Below are positions 1 through 12,291 of a stretch of 64,000 bases of DNA, piece after piece. The notes beneath the pieces were generated by a model. That model did not search any database. It was not told the DNA's origin and was given only the letters and a program-made list of their open reading frames with translations. The DNA is from Phoenix dactylifera (taxonomy: Eukaryota; Streptophyta; Magnoliopsida; Arecales; Arecaceae). How positions within the stretch are numbered: the first letter of the stretch is position 1; every line of letters starts with the position of its first letter. A program made the translations under genes and the position numbers. The stretch is taken from assembly GCF_009389715.1 (NCBI RefSeq), contig NC_052399.1, positions 23,197,146 to 23,261,145 of the forward strand, in the 5' to 3' direction.

Positions 1-160
1 GGATGGTGAGGTTGGGCTTCCGAGGTCGAAAGCTCCGAGGTCAGGCGCCTGGTCGGGCGTCCGAGGTCGGGCGCTTGGTCGGGCATCCGAGGTCGGGCGC
101 TTCTGATCACGTGCCGGCGATGTGCTCACGTATTTTGGGGCGATTTACATTCCCCCAACA
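1..160. mobile_element. 3' end of an LTR (CCGAGGTCGG-rich family), truncated by window edge
   Basis: GC-rich sequence repeating the core GAGGTCGGGCG, ending in CCCCCAACA at 160. The same sort of terminus, and the same GAGGTCGG-type repeats, occur in the two bounded LTRs at 9407-10157 and 14239-14924, so this is read as the right end of a member of that family. The left end lies outside the window; strand and element type cannot be decided. Confidence 0.5.
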
Positions 161-1400
161 AGCAACATCCTAGCAAAATTTAAATTTCTTTTTTAAAATT
201 TAAAAGCTCAAATAATTTCTCAACATATCATCTTTCTAATTTTCATTTTTACGAACAATCAATCTGTCATGAATATGCTAAAACCATGGAGGACAAGTGA
301 TTAAGATCGACAACTTCGTGAAAGACTCAACATCTTAAGAAGCCATGGTTGATCTGGGGATCAATCAAATATTATATACAAAGAAGAATCAATTCAAGAT
401 GTGTGAGGATCCAATACTAACGTAGATACCTTTCAAGATGATTTAAGGAAAAACAAAGTCGATGGTCACGAGGATTATGCGTTCAAGATCTCCAAGTTGT
501 CGCAACCGAAGTGTTTTTATAACTCCCCAATAGGTCACGAGTTTCTCCTTCTCCTCCTACTCCTCACATCCAAAAGATTTCTTTTTTTTTTTTTACTTTG
601 AAGAGTCCTCCTCCTCGCTGTCCTATTTCAAGGTGGTTCCATGATTTGGGGTCATTAGGCTCCTTCCCATTTTAGCTCGACAAAAACGTGTGCTGTTTTA
701 CCGTATCCCAGAATATCCAAACTCCTGCTCAAATCTTACCGCCGATAAAATTCATCATCATTTCACCTACCCCATTATATTGACCAAAACGCCCTTTTAT
801 ATTTTTACCACCTTAATTTACTCGTCACGTAGGCCGCCGCAGCTACCTCAATTCCAGAGTACATTCTGAATTTATATATGATTTTATGATGTCACTACCA
901 ACGGCACGGATGGCATGATCGCTCCATCGAGTGGACCCCATGTCTTCGCCTAACGCCGGTCTCGGCCGACTCTTCCGCGGTCCCGACTCAGGACAAAGAT
1001 GCGCGAAACAGTGCCACGCGTCCCGGGTCAAACCGGTGGCCCGGTTCCGGCTGATCCGGGTGGCAGGTCAAAACGGCGTGCCCGCCGAACCGGATGGGGT
1101 TGAGAGAGACGGAGGCTCGGTCACCAGGTCGGGAGTACTTGGGTCGCTATCGGGGGTGGGGTAGGGGGCCACTATCGTAAATTAGCTTCGAAAACTGTCG
1201 GTATGGTAACTCGCGTTTCCGTCACGAATGTTACCTCCGGTTAAGCCGTGCGGGAGAGACTCCCCCGGTGCCTGCTTGCGGGAGAACTGGAGTGTGTGAA
1301 ATCGAGAAGGGGAAAGAGAAAGCGAGAGAGAGAGAGAGAGAGCGTCGGTGGGGTTAACCGGGGTTAATTAGAGGGTCCGGCAGGAGAGGGGGGCGCTCGG
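161..1400. other. Upstream region of the NDL gene
   Basis: AT-rich up to about 830, then strongly GC-rich from about 900 to 1300, with a GA-run at 1324-1342. I see no gene; the short open frames at 843-1164 lie in the GC-rich stretch and are not supported by any recognisable protein. The GC-rich part is best read as promoter-proximal DNA of the gene that starts at 1521. Confidence 0.5.
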
Positions 1401-1410
1401 TATATAAGAG
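1401..1410 (+). promoter_or_regulatory. TATA box of the NDL gene
   Basis: TATATAAGAG lies 120 bases before the start codon at 1521, in GC-rich surroundings. This implies transcription from about 1430 and a purine-rich leader of about 90 bases. Confidence 0.65.
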
Positions 1411-1520
1411 AGCGGGGATAGAGCTGGCTTCTTAGAAAAGCTGGTGGAGAGAGACAGACAGAGAGAGGAGGAGGAGGTTCGAGGAGGATTATCAGGGAAT
1501 CTTCTGGGCTTGGTCGAGTA

Positions 1521-3432
1521 ATGGGAGAATCGAGCAGCTCGGTGTCTGTTGATGTGGAGAGGATTTCGTTTGGGGGAAAGGTTAGGGTTTCTTGATCTAT
1601 TGGGACACTTTCTTTTTTTTTTTTTGAATTTTTTTTGGATAATTGTTTTAAATCTTGGATCTGATGTTGTACTGCATTTGAATCGTCAGGTTTCTTTGAG
1701 TTTTTTTTTGTTGTTATATTTTTATTGTTTGGAGTATTTAATTGAAGGGAAAGTGTGAGGTCTGGTACCTGTTCTTAATGGTGTTATTGTTGATTTCTTT
1801 GGAGATCGAATGGGAACTATGCTGTTGATGGAGCCGTTGTTTATTATTTTTATTTTTATTTTTATTTTTTGCGTGTGACGATGGTGCGCCTATGCAGTGG
1901 TTTCTTTTTACTGTTGAAATTGGTTTCTTGAATTTTTTCCTCTTTTTTATCCGCATGTTTGTAACGGAGCTGCTCATGAGTTCTTTCTTTAATTTCCTTA
2001 CAACCCAGTGATATTGTTATTTCGTTGCTTCTTTCTTCTTTGGGTTTCTTGATGGTTTCATAAATCTCTCTTTCTCAATGTTTTGTATGGTTTTAGGCAC
2101 TTTACTTGGTTCTGTTTTATTTTCTTTTTTTAATTACTTTATTTCAGGAAAGATTTCTTTGAAGACACCCTTATGATGTACGAGTGTTTGCATCTGAATG
2201 GACTTTTCCCTTTTTCCTTTAGTGGATGAAAGGGGGTTCAGTTTTATATACCTACGTTCCGAGAAATGCCGTCAGTTTTTGAAAACCCTTTCGCTGCATG
2301 ACTGATTTTTTGGGTAGTTGATAGGCGAAATAAATGAGTTTATATATAAACGTTTGGGTTTTTATTTATATATATATAATACTAGATCTATTTCCCCCTG
2401 TTTATGCCATGAGGAATGGCTTTTCGCCCATCTCTTTGGTTTTTTTTTTTACATAGTAAAAAATTTATTAGATAATTTGTTGTTCGGCGTTGTGTTCATG
2501 ATGAAGCTCTTGAATACTTGAACCGCAACCATTGCTTCGCAATAGAGTTATCCTTTACTTCAAACAACAGCAGGATATGACTTTCTGATTGAACCTGCAA
2601 AGTGTAAAGAAATATATATATGAGGACATGATATTAGCTGAGGTTCTTTCAATCTAAACATGCATCCTAGTCAGACTAAAGACCAACCAGAATCTTGTCT
2701 TCATTGGTTTAGTGATTTATCATGCAAAAAATCAAATTTGGACCTGACATTGACAACTTAAGAGCTAATAACACGTGTCTGCAATTTTAAATCTTTAGAT
2801 CAAAATTGATAAGTGTAGAAAAGATTGATTATTAAGTGATTCAAAAGAAATCAAATGCACCCAAAAACTTGAAGAGCTTGATGGTATGTGAGCAAGTGAA
2901 TCTGAGCGTTGATGAGCTTTTGCCCTCCAGCCGATTGTGATTGCGTCTATTTGAAGTTATTAGAAATTTTTCAGAAGTTTATCATTGGAAACTAATGTCA
3001 TTGCATTTTCTTACCCTTGTTTTTTGCTTTGGCATCGATAATCATCAACTGTGGTTCCCTAAGTTTCTGTGATGTTTCTGTTATTTTCCTCTGAATTAAA
3101 AACAATTAATTTTTCATATTTGTCCTTTTCCCTCATGCTCCACATTGGAGTAGTTAACTACTTGATATTTCTTTTGTTGCATTTCTGTCTTTTCCTCTTT
3201 TGTGTAACGAATCTTATCTCTCTAGTTTTCCCCCTGTTTTGACTTCAGAAATAACTAAATGCTGTATGTTTTGTACTTCCAGGCTTATAATAGGTTTTCC
3301 TTGGTTTATCCATATTCTCTTATTTCTGATCATAGGTCCAATACCAAGGAACTGCTTTACTTATGTATCACTTCCGCATTTGCTGTTCTAGTTTTTTGGT
3401 TGTTTAAAAAGTACAACATATATATATTTGTA

Positions 3433-3467
<35 letters not shown>

Positions 3468-5483
3468 TGTTTATATAAACTGCTAATGGTCTTCAATATC
3501 CTCACAATTGTCTATCTGAAATGCTGAAAAAATTCAGAAAAAGGTTAAGGTGGAAAACCTTTGCAAAGCTCTGAACCACTATAATGAATGGGAAGAAAAG
3601 ATTAAGTCCCTGATAATCTTAGGAGGTGCTATCTCTTTTGCTAAATCTAAATGCTTACTTCATGGAGTCTCACACTCTAGCATCATATCTGAACTGAAGA
3701 GCCATGTTTCTCCACCTTTCATTTTTCTCTGCATACCAGTTTGATGGATCTATTGATGTCTGTGATGGAGAACAGATTTATTGTGCATAAAATTTAGTGC
3801 TGCTGCATGCTTCACCTATGTTACCATGAACAAATAATTTAGAATAATTTTGTGTTTATATTAATTTTTGTGAAATCACATTTTTATCGATGTATTTTGT
3901 GCTTGTTTTGAACCTTGTTCGTTTTTTTTAATAAAAAAAAAGGGCCTGTCAATCAACATCTTTTTCTTTCCATGGTTGCTAAATGTTTTATGCTGGCTAC
4001 CTGCAGGAACATCATATACAAACAAGCCATGGTCCAATATCAGTTGCTGTATTTGGAGATCATGAAAAGCCTGCCCTAGTTACTTATCCAGACGTGGCTT
4101 TAAATTGTAAGTATGACGATGCCACAAATGTGTTAGCATGCTTGCTTCCTTTTCTTCCATCTGTTTCAATTATTTTCCATTTAACATGGAGTTTACTGTA
4201 TTATTTCAAGGTCCAAAAAGAGGTCCTTTAGCTGTTTGTTGTACTAACTTTTTTTCACATCATTTTTTGAAAAATGACAATCGTCATTTCATCACTTTCA
4301 ATTTTACTTATCAGTAGGGTAGATGTACTTACAGTTGTGCATGAGCATCCGTCTTTGTATTATTTTATGTTACTGTCTTGGAAAATCTTATGCCAATGTG
4401 CGCTCCATTGTATGCTGACTGGGAACTGCTGGACTGGCACCTTGCAGGGTGAAGGGCTTGCCCGGCCTTCATACTGCCAATTTTGTGCTGCCATTGTCAG
4501 TGCATAAAGTAGTGCACACTGGATGTAGTAGTGACTTGTTAACTTAGCAGTTTCTTCTGCTTTCACCTGGCACATCTAACCTGTGTATGATGCCTGATGC
4601 TTATCTCATAGATGTGTCATATGGGCTCTGTAACTTAGTTTGGTTGTTTTCTTGATAAGGAATAAGATAGGGCATCGATAGACAGAGTAAGAGTGAAAAA
4701 GATACTTTTCAGCGTCTCTCTGTTAAAACAAGGAGTTTTGTGCACTCAGTCTACTTCTTGTTTATTTGATCAGATATGTCCTGCTTTCAAGGATTATTTT
4801 TTTGTCCCGAAGCTTCTACATTGCTGCTTCACAATTTCTGTATATACCATATTAGCCCTCCAGGTCATGAGGTTAGTAATTTTGCTCCAGCATACATTTC
4901 ATTATATATATATATGCGAAAAATGTATAAGATGTATTATATTCCTCTTCTACAATTTGTCACGTGATTTTCTTGGTCATCTCCTTTGAGTCCTACAGTT
5001 GGGAGCTGCTCCAATTTCTTCAGATGTTCCAGTGCCTTCTGTTGATCACTTAGCAGATCAGGTGGCAGAAGTTCTTGATTACTTTGGGTAATGCACTGTC
5101 TTATTTCTTTTCTTATTCACTGCAGCGCAGCTTGCAAATTATAAATGTGGAACTATGAATGGAGAAAGCATCTTCTTTGGATGCATTTGATTTTTTAACA
5201 CTTTTTATTTGAAATTTTGCTCATTCCAGGTTAGGTTCGGTGATGTGTTTGGGGGTGACAGCGGGTGCTTACATTCTTACCCTTTTTGCTGTAGGTGTTT
5301 CTGTGAATAAGGCCTTTCAGATTAATGTTTTTATAGAAATTTTCTGACTCATGCTTCTAACAAACCGGTTGCAGACAAAATATAGGGAGCGGGTTCTTGG
5401 TTTGATGCTTGTCTCACCTCTATGCAAGGCTCCCTCATGGACTGAGTGGTTGTATAATAAGGTGCTATTTCATAGTGTCATTC

Positions 5484-5516
<33 letters not shown>

Positions 5517-6496
5517 TTGTGAATCATTGTGATCTTATGCTGCTGAATAAACTAAAATCAACAGGTTTTATCGAATTTGCTATATTTTTATGGGATGTGC
5601 GGCTTGATCAAGGAATGCTTGCTTCAACGATACTTCAGCAAGGTATGGTACCATTGCTTTACTCTTCTACTCTTTTACCTTGATTGTGGTGTTTATTCTC
5701 GATCTCATTGCAATTTTTTCATTCACAGGAAGTTCGTGGAAGTTCACAGGTTCCTGAGTCAGATATTGTGCAAGCCTGTAGAAGTGTTAGTAAACCACAC
5801 ACTGCAGTTCTGCATTCTGTTTGGGAAGATTGTAGAATTTATATTACTATATTCTTTTCTTTTGTTTTTTAATTGTCTCTGCTTGTCCTCTGCAGTTGCT
5901 CGATGAAAGGCAGTGTACAAACGTCTGGAGATTTCTTCAATCGATAAATGGGTATGGTCGCCTACTCTTTCTGCTCTGTGAAGGAGTCAGCTAAAGATGT
6001 TGCTGCTGTCCTCCTCCTCCTAACACTTTTATGCTTTCCTGCCGATGAAAACGAACAGGAGACATGACTTGACGGAATCATTGAAGAAACTGCAGTGCAG
6101 GACACTAGTTTTTGTGGGTGAAAACTCTCCCTTCCACTCCGAGGCCCTTCACATGACCACAAAGCTGGACAGAAGATACAGCGCCTTGGTCGAGGTATTC
6201 TTCTTATATATATATATATATATGTATTATTTTCGTTATTGAAGATTGACGCATGATTAATGATATCATGACAGGTCCAGGCGTGTGGTTCGGTTGTGAC
6301 AGAGGAGCAACCCCATGCGATGCTGGTACCCATGGAGTACTTCCTCATGGGGTATGGTCTGTACCGGCCATGCCAGCTGAGCTGCAGCCCGCGGAGCCCT
6401 CGCAGTCCATCAGGCATCTCCCCTGAGCTGCTTTCACCTGAGAGCATGGGAGTGAAGTTAAAGCCCATAAAGACAAGGGTCTCCCTTCCAGTTTGA
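1521..6496 (+). CDS. NDL: NDR/NDL family protein (N-myc downregulated-like), 11 coding exons
   Basis: Exons that splice in frame with GT-AG borders: 1521-1580, 4007-4106, 4774-4871, 4999-5087, 5230-5290, 5375-5461, 5565-5642, 5729-5785, 5896-5951, 6059-6194, 6275-6496. They give 347 residues, the normal length for plant NDL proteins. The NDR domain (an alpha/beta-hydrolase fold without catalysis) runs from the EHHIQTSHG segment at residue 21 to about 290. The nucleophile-elbow region reads GVTAGA (residues 124-129), so the catalytic serine is absent, as in the family. The strand segment [14 protein letters not shown] is also typical. The tail is Ser/Pro rich ([10 protein letters not shown]). 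Arabidopsis NDL1-3 bind the G-protein beta subunit AGB1 and modulate auxin transport; the role here is inferred from that family. The start follows a TATA box and opens the only frame that joins exon 2. The first intron is 2.4 kb, and intron 6 carries a (TTA)n run at about 5487-5517. Confidence 0.93.
5487..5518. repeat. (TTA)n microsatellite in NDL intron 6
   Basis: About ten uninterrupted TTA units between the exons ending at 5461 and starting at 5565. In the forward frame it would read as a poly-tyrosine run, but it is intronic. Confidence 0.85.
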
Positions 6497-8529
6497 GAGG
6501 CAAGACTCGCAATCACAATTAGGTGAAGTCCCAGGCAAGTGTAGCAATGGATAACGCGAACGGTGTAACATTTGAGATGTACTTGCCCTATAGATATGGT
6601 TTTGTAGCCCCTCTCTCTCTCTCTCTCTCTTTCTTCCTTTTGACGTGGAGAATGGATTTTACGGGGCTGTAGATATGCAAAAGATAAAGTTGAGGTGAGG
6701 GCGAGGTGGTATATAGAGGACAAGTGGAGGGAAGCGGGTGAGATTCTTACTATTCCATTCATTCGTAGTGACAACACGTGTAAATCTTTTCATTATTTAT
6801 GACTGCCAAATAATAAGAAGCGATGTCCTTTGTATCCTTAAATCTCCCATCCATGCTGCTGAATAGTTTGTGATTGTTTAAAAATGTAGTATTTTCTTAA
6901 CTGTGGGCTGTGGTCATCTTTCATGATGGTTGTATGTATAAATACCAACTTCATATGTTGTCGTTATAGGTATTTAAAGTACTGCTAATACTATTCTGTT
7001 GCCTGTTCGACTGTTTGTTACGGTCCAGGCAGGGGAATTGGTAGTGGAGATCGAACAGAATATTGTTGAGACTTTGGTAGTTTCGAACATCTTAAAAATA
7101 AGGAAATGCCTACCACGTCTATGCTTGTCTCAGGAACCGTTTGTCTTGATCTAGACTTTGCAAATGGCACAAGGTGGTTGTAGCGGGGAGAATGTTCTTA
7201 TTTATAATTTTCTGCCCGTGCTTCGGTTGGGAGTGGTTGAATTAGTCTTAGATAATTAAACGGTTGGAGAGCATGGAGCCCATGGTGGGTTGAAGCTCTA
7301 TCTCCTTTTGGGGGGAAGTTTAAGGCCGACAGGTTGATCACCATTTTTTCTAGTAGATTGGATGAATTAAATCATATGAGAGTAAATGCATCTGTGGGAT
7401 CTTATAATGTAGTGGCAGTAAGATTGATCACACAAGATGCCATTGATCTCCTCTTTCGAGACCAGCGATATTCGAGGCACTTAAACTGATGCGTCTTACT
7501 TATAAAAAGAAGAAGAAGAAGAAAGATTGTGACTTGTATCATGTGGAGGGCTGGAGTGTTGTGCAGGACATTCGAAATAAACCTGTCATAACGGAGGCGA
7601 GTTCCAAATCTATTATGCGGACATGGTTTTTGTATACAAATTTATCACATTTTTGTAGGGTTGGAACTTCATTTGTCGTGCTAGCGCCAGATGGGGCATC
7701 AACGCTGGAGAATGTATACTTTTGTCGACAAAATCGCCTGCAAAGTTGCTACCTCTAAATCCTGCGCAGAATCAACTCACGATGTGGATGGTCCCACGTA
7801 GCAGTGAGAATCTCCGCTCGTACAAGCCCAAAATGCTTTTTATAGACTCTCATCCCTCTAAAGCGTCATCCAGAGTACTAAAATTTATTTTGAATTCACT
7901 TTCTGAGCAAGCATAAGCTTTAACACAAACACATGAATTTGTTACGTAAATCTCACAAAAATAACCAACCATAACTTTATCCATACGCACACAGACTTTG
8001 GAAACTCCTCCCAGATCCAACAGGTCATGGTTTTTTTCCCCCCTTCACCTCCGTGCTCTCTTGGAGAAATTATATCTCACATCATCTGCATCATATCAGC
8101 AGTACATTATAGATGCAAATCGAGACACAATGAGCAGGACCGCAATTCGAGACAAGCATATGATAAATAGGGCTTATAAAAACCAAGATGTATGATTGAC
8201 GTACTCATGCTGCATATGGTATAGGATATAATTTTTTGCTCACTCGATCTTCCCTACTGCATCCGGCTGATCCTGTCGGAACCAGCAAGCAGGCCCGAAA
8301 AAAGAAAAGAAAACTTTTCGGAAGGATCCTGCCAGCGAGCTGAAAAAGAAAGCAGAACTATCACTAGAAGAGTGATCATGAATGAATGGAACGGTTGCAA
8401 CAACTATGCGGTCATTTGTTTGATCAATTATATAAAATTTTTCCTGGACCTTTGTTTGGTTCATTATATGCGGGCCCAGCATCATTTCTTATGCACGCGT
8501 ATGTTCCAGTTTCGCCTTGTCCTTTCGGG
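6497..8529. other. NDL 3' region and intergenic DNA
   Basis: The 3' untranslated region of NDL probably occupies the first 300-400 bases and includes a (CT)n run at 6609-6631. The rest is AT-rich intergenic sequence. I recognise no gene; open frames at 7489-8195 give no family resemblance. Confidence 0.4.
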
Positions 8530-9004
8530 CTCGTTTGGTTCGCGGGAAGCATTTTCCTTCCTAGGAATATGATTCCTGGGAAACAAATTCCTAGGAAGAG
8601 AATGCCTAGGAAAATACTTTTGGCATGTTTGGTTGACCATGGAAAAGTGACAAATTTCCAAGGTGATTATGTTTGGTTGGCCATTCACTTTCCTAGGAAA
8701 GTTATATATAATTCCTATTATGCCCTTAATAAAAATTAGATTTTTAATGCTTCTTTAATGCTTCTTTAATGCTGAAGGGACTTTTTGGGAAAAAGTAAAA
8801 ATGAAGTGATTCCCGCCTCATGGGAAAGTAACTTTCCCATGTTTCTCATGGGAAAGACTTTCCCATGAAATGTGGGAATCACATTCCCATGGGAATACAA
8901 CTTTCCCTTCTCTCTCCTTTGAAAACTCCAACCAAACAAGAGGCATCTCATTACTTTTCCGTTGACCACACTTTCCCCCCTTCTTTTCCCGCGAACCAAA
9001 CGAG
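8530..9004. mobile_element. MITE-like element with 19-bp perfect terminal inverted repeats
   Basis: CTCGTTTGGTTCGCGGGAA at 8530-8548 is matched exactly as its reverse complement at 8986-9004. The interior is a mosaic of CCTAGGAA and TTTCCCATG palindromes and has no coding potential. The size (475 bp) and symmetry fit a non-autonomous DNA transposon. I could not define a target-site duplication, so the superfamily is open. Confidence 0.6.
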
Positions 9005-9406
9005 TCGAGATAATTGGACCGTTGGGGCTGTTCGTCGCCGGGGACTGCTTAAAGCCACGTGGGCGATGCAGCCTAACGGTCGAGTTTCCAGTTCTTCTTC
9101 CATGGATTGTACGTCTGCTGCTAATGGCGAACGGCTCGACCACTGGGATCTCCCCCCAAAACTAACTTATCATTAATAATTATATTTATTTTAATTATAT
9201 TTTTTTAAATTAGCACCATTAATCATGCTCTAAAATATATAAAATACTTCAAGACTAAAAAATTTTCTTTTAAAATCTCTTTCCTATATATCCAGCCAGC
9301 AAAAAAGAGTAGCAGAAATCTAGTTAGCGGACAAAGACATAGTATAAACTATATAATTTGTAATTATTAATATTTGATTTTGATTTTTTTTAAATATATG
9401 CATATT

Positions 9407-10157
9407 TGTTGTGGTTGTAATTCGGCCTGAGGGCGACCATGCCGGAAGGGAGTTGAGGGGATGCCGGCCGGGATGGAGAAGAGGGCCACCTCTGGTGCTT
9501 CGGGATGCTTCTAAGAAGACGCCGGCCAGGACGGAGAAAGGTGGGCCACCTCTTTGCGGTCCAAGGTACCTGCACAAAGCCTTCGCTAGGGATTCCGACA
9601 AAAACTTCGGCGAAGGCCCTCCAATGGCTAAGTTAGCAGAGTTTCCGGAAAGTTCTGTTTTGGAAGCCAGAGTCTCTGGTTTTTTCTGGGGGAGGAGTAT
9701 AGAGTCTCTTTGAGTACCTTTTCATGACCTCTTTTATATTTCTTACCAGGGTGCCTCGATGGCGGAGGTATGGCCCCTGGTAGGTGTAGCAATCTATGGC
9801 CCCTGGTAGGTGTAGCAGGGTATGGCTCTAGTTGACACGTCATAGCGTGGCCATCAAGCAAAATACGGTGCGGTGAAGCTGCTGTAGGTGATAGCTGCGA
9901 CAAATGCTTGGCGAGGTCAGCTCGAGCATTTGGTGGAGGTCGGCTCGAGCCTTTGGCAGGGTCGCGGGCCTCTGGCGGGACCAAGGTCGGCCTAGCTCTT
10001 GGTAGGGCCGAGGTCTGCCTGGTCCTTGGCGGGGCCGAGGTCTGCTTGGCTCTTTGCGGGGCCGAGGTCTGCCTGGCTCTTTGGACATGATCGGCTCGCT
10101 CGGTGGGGTTTGGGTGGTTTCATGCCGGAGTAGGACGATCTATTTTACCTCCCATCA
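9407..10157. mobile_element. Solo LTR (751 bp) with 5-bp target-site duplication
   Basis: Begins TGTTGTGG and ends CCCATCA. The 5-bp sequence ATATT is present immediately outside both ends (9402-9406 and 10158-10162). There is no primer-binding site or internal domain, so this is a solo LTR left by unequal recombination. The right half repeats GAGGTCGGCTCG-type and GAGGTCTGCC-type units, shared with the LTRs at 1-160 and 14239-14924. Strand cannot be set without the internal region. Confidence 0.8.
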
Positions 10158-10162
10158 ATATT

Positions 10163-11422
10163 AAATCTCAGCTAATTTATATATTTCTAAACTACAAATC
10201 AAAATGAAACATGATATCGTACTGTTAAAATGGCCAATTTTATTTTCATTTGACAAAGGGATAAAAGATATCAAAAGTATATGAATTTTGGTTTCGAACC
10301 AATTTGAGTATCATGGATCGTAATCAAAGGTGCTGATTTTGTTTTGAGAAAAATGTATTTAGAAACAAATGCCTTCTGAAGCGTCAACAGATTCATCATA
10401 TGGGTGTTAGGAAGAAACTATTGCCAGAACTCTCTTTAGTAGAATAATTGCTTATGGATATCTGTCTAGTAATTAAATGCTGAAAAAATTATTTTTTTTA
10501 ATGACAGGGCTATTATTTGGAAGATAATTTAATTAATTTTAACTTGAGTAATGAAAGTAAGGATGCCAAACTAAAATCCATCTCGTGTTTTTCAAGTGAT
10601 ACTACCCTCAATTTTTCATGTCGCGTTCAAGTATAAACTAGACAGTGGTGCTGAATCAAGTTCTTACGGATGAACCAGACTAACATGTGACCGTAGGGAG
10701 CATGGTGTTGAAGTAGCTAGTTTGCAAATAATTCTCTATTGAAGAAGCAAGAGAACTTGTCTGGGTTCCAAGAGTTGAGGAACAAATATCTTGTCTAAAA
10801 AAGTGTTTTGAAACTCATTTACCCCCTTCAAATTTAACAAACATTTCTATATCAACAGAGTAATAGTTTAATAGCTGCCTTTGTCCGAATGAGATAATCA
10901 AGCTATCAAGCCTTTGTAAAGGTACAGATGGTCATCTTTGAATTGGAAATCAATAGTTAAAACCTACACATGCCTAAACAGATATCTAACAGCCCAACAG
11001 CTGCTTTTGTTCGAATGAGAGAATCAACTTATCAAGCAATTGTAAAGGTACAGATGGCCATCTTTGAATTTGAAATCAATAGTTAAAACCCACACATGCC
11101 TTGGATGTTGTCCAAAAGTCACTCAAGAAAGGCTCTGTTGTTATTAGATAAAACCCATCCGAGTTTAAATATGTTCTGCCTACACATCAAAAAAATGTGC
11201 ATGAAACTCAAGCGTGCCCTCGGTTTACTAATAAAGGTGATGGTGAGCTAGTTCTCAAACTTCAACAAAAGGAAGAACAAAGCCCCTCCTGCTTTTATTC
11301 CGCGAATAGTGAAAAAGGAAATTAAGGAAGCCTCTTAAGGAAGCCCATCCTGCTCCGTCAATATTCAGCAAGAACGGAGGTAAAGCAATCTCCATTTGAA
11401 ATTATGAGGCCCAATAATCCTA
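10163..11422. other. Intergenic DNA without a recognisable gene
   Basis: AT-rich sequence with no supported open frame. It holds one imperfect direct duplication of about 105 bp (see 10870-11100). Confidence 0.4.
10870..11100. repeat. Imperfect direct duplication, period about 126 bp
   Basis: The stretch from AATAGCTGCCTTTGTCCGAA to CACATGCC recurs about 126 bp downstream with roughly 10 percent mismatches, for example TTGTAAAGGTACAGATGG at about 10914 and 11040. No coding content is apparent. Confidence 0.7.
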
Positions 11423-11423
11423 C

Positions 11424-11803
11424 ATGGAGTGAAGGATGCTTGCGTAAAGCTCCGGAACCAGACAATATATGGCAGAGGAGTCCTGTGTTTCCTCCCTCAT
11501 GTAGCCCCACGTGGGCACTGGGTACCTCATGTGCCCCGCGCAGGCGGGGGTGTGACATTTGGTATTAGAGCCGAGGACGACTCTTGTTCGATGGTGAGAA
11601 AGGTGTGAGGTCCAAAAATTCCACATCGGAAAGATTCGGTTCGGAGTCTGGGCATATGAGGCGGGTGTCTCTAAATCTTGCAGATGCGTTTTGGATGGAA
11701 AACAAAATCGGAAAAGGATGAAGGACGCTTGCGTGAAGTTTCGGAAACAGACAATATCTGACAGGGGAGCCCCGTGTTTCCCCCTTCATGTGGCCCCCAT
11801 CAA
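11424..11803 (+). mobile_element. LTR-retroelement remnant with primer-binding-site-like motif
   Basis: A block of about 85 bp (GGAGTGAAGGATGCTTGCGT...) at 11430-11510 recurs at about 11716-11800 with roughly 80 percent identity. Between them, TGTGACA is followed by TTGGTATTAGAGCC (11559-11572). That differs by one base from the initiator-tRNA-Met binding site TGGTATCAGAGCC typical of plant retroelements. Two direct repeats about 290 bp apart around a PBS suggest a degraded small (TRIM-like) element. No coding region is visible and the outer ends are not defined. Confidence 0.45.
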
Positions 11804-11951
11804 AGCCACATCAAGGCATTAGTAATTTAGGCAATTTGTCTGAGACTGGACCATGTTTCAGAAAATATATCAGGACATTTAGGTAGATATTCAGTTTTTG
11901 CACAAATAATATACATATACACTCATAGAAGGAACGAGAGTTTTATACTAC

Positions 11952-12291
11952 CTGTCGGCCATCCGGGTGACCATATTTTTCATAATTCTCACGAGATATA
12001 GGATCAGTCGGAGCCTGATAGGCCTCGGATATAGACTCTGCAAAGTACTTATGGGCCTCTGAAACAGAAAACTGTAGTGTAAGTCAAACTAGAAATAGGA
12101 ACAAATATTCTTCTTAAAGTTCAAGTTATGGTATGAGATATGGAAGAACACAATGACTCCTTCAACCTGGATCAGGATTCTTATCAGGATGGTATATATA
12201 AAATAGAGAGTCTTCAATATGCCTCCTTTATATCTGACTCCGAAGCTCCTGGCTCTAATCCAAGAATACTAAATGGCTCAAATGGCTGACT
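11952..12291 (-). pseudogene. Relic of a Sec63/ERDJ2 J-domain gene (two exons)
   Basis: Reading the minus strand, exon A (12291-12167) encodes [18 protein letters not shown], then DIKEAY, a stop, RLSIL, a 4-base insertion that breaks the frame, and HPDKNPDP ending at a GT donor. After an intron of about 108 bases, exon B (12058-11952, AG acceptor and GT donor kept) encodes [33 protein letters not shown] and ends at the splice site. This is the J domain with its HPD motif from plant ERDJ2/Sec63, the ER translocon-associated co-chaperone. Neighbouring exons (membrane segments, Brl domain) are not visible within several hundred bases. The in-frame stop and frameshift mark it as a pseudogene. The kept intron argues for a segmental or transposon-borne copy rather than a retrocopy. 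Confidence 0.75.

Noticed and set aside
5962-6777. 271-residue open frame on the minus strand
   Set aside because: It lies antisense to the last NDL exons and 3' region, includes translated microsatellites (RERERERER, YIYIYI) and resembles nothing known.
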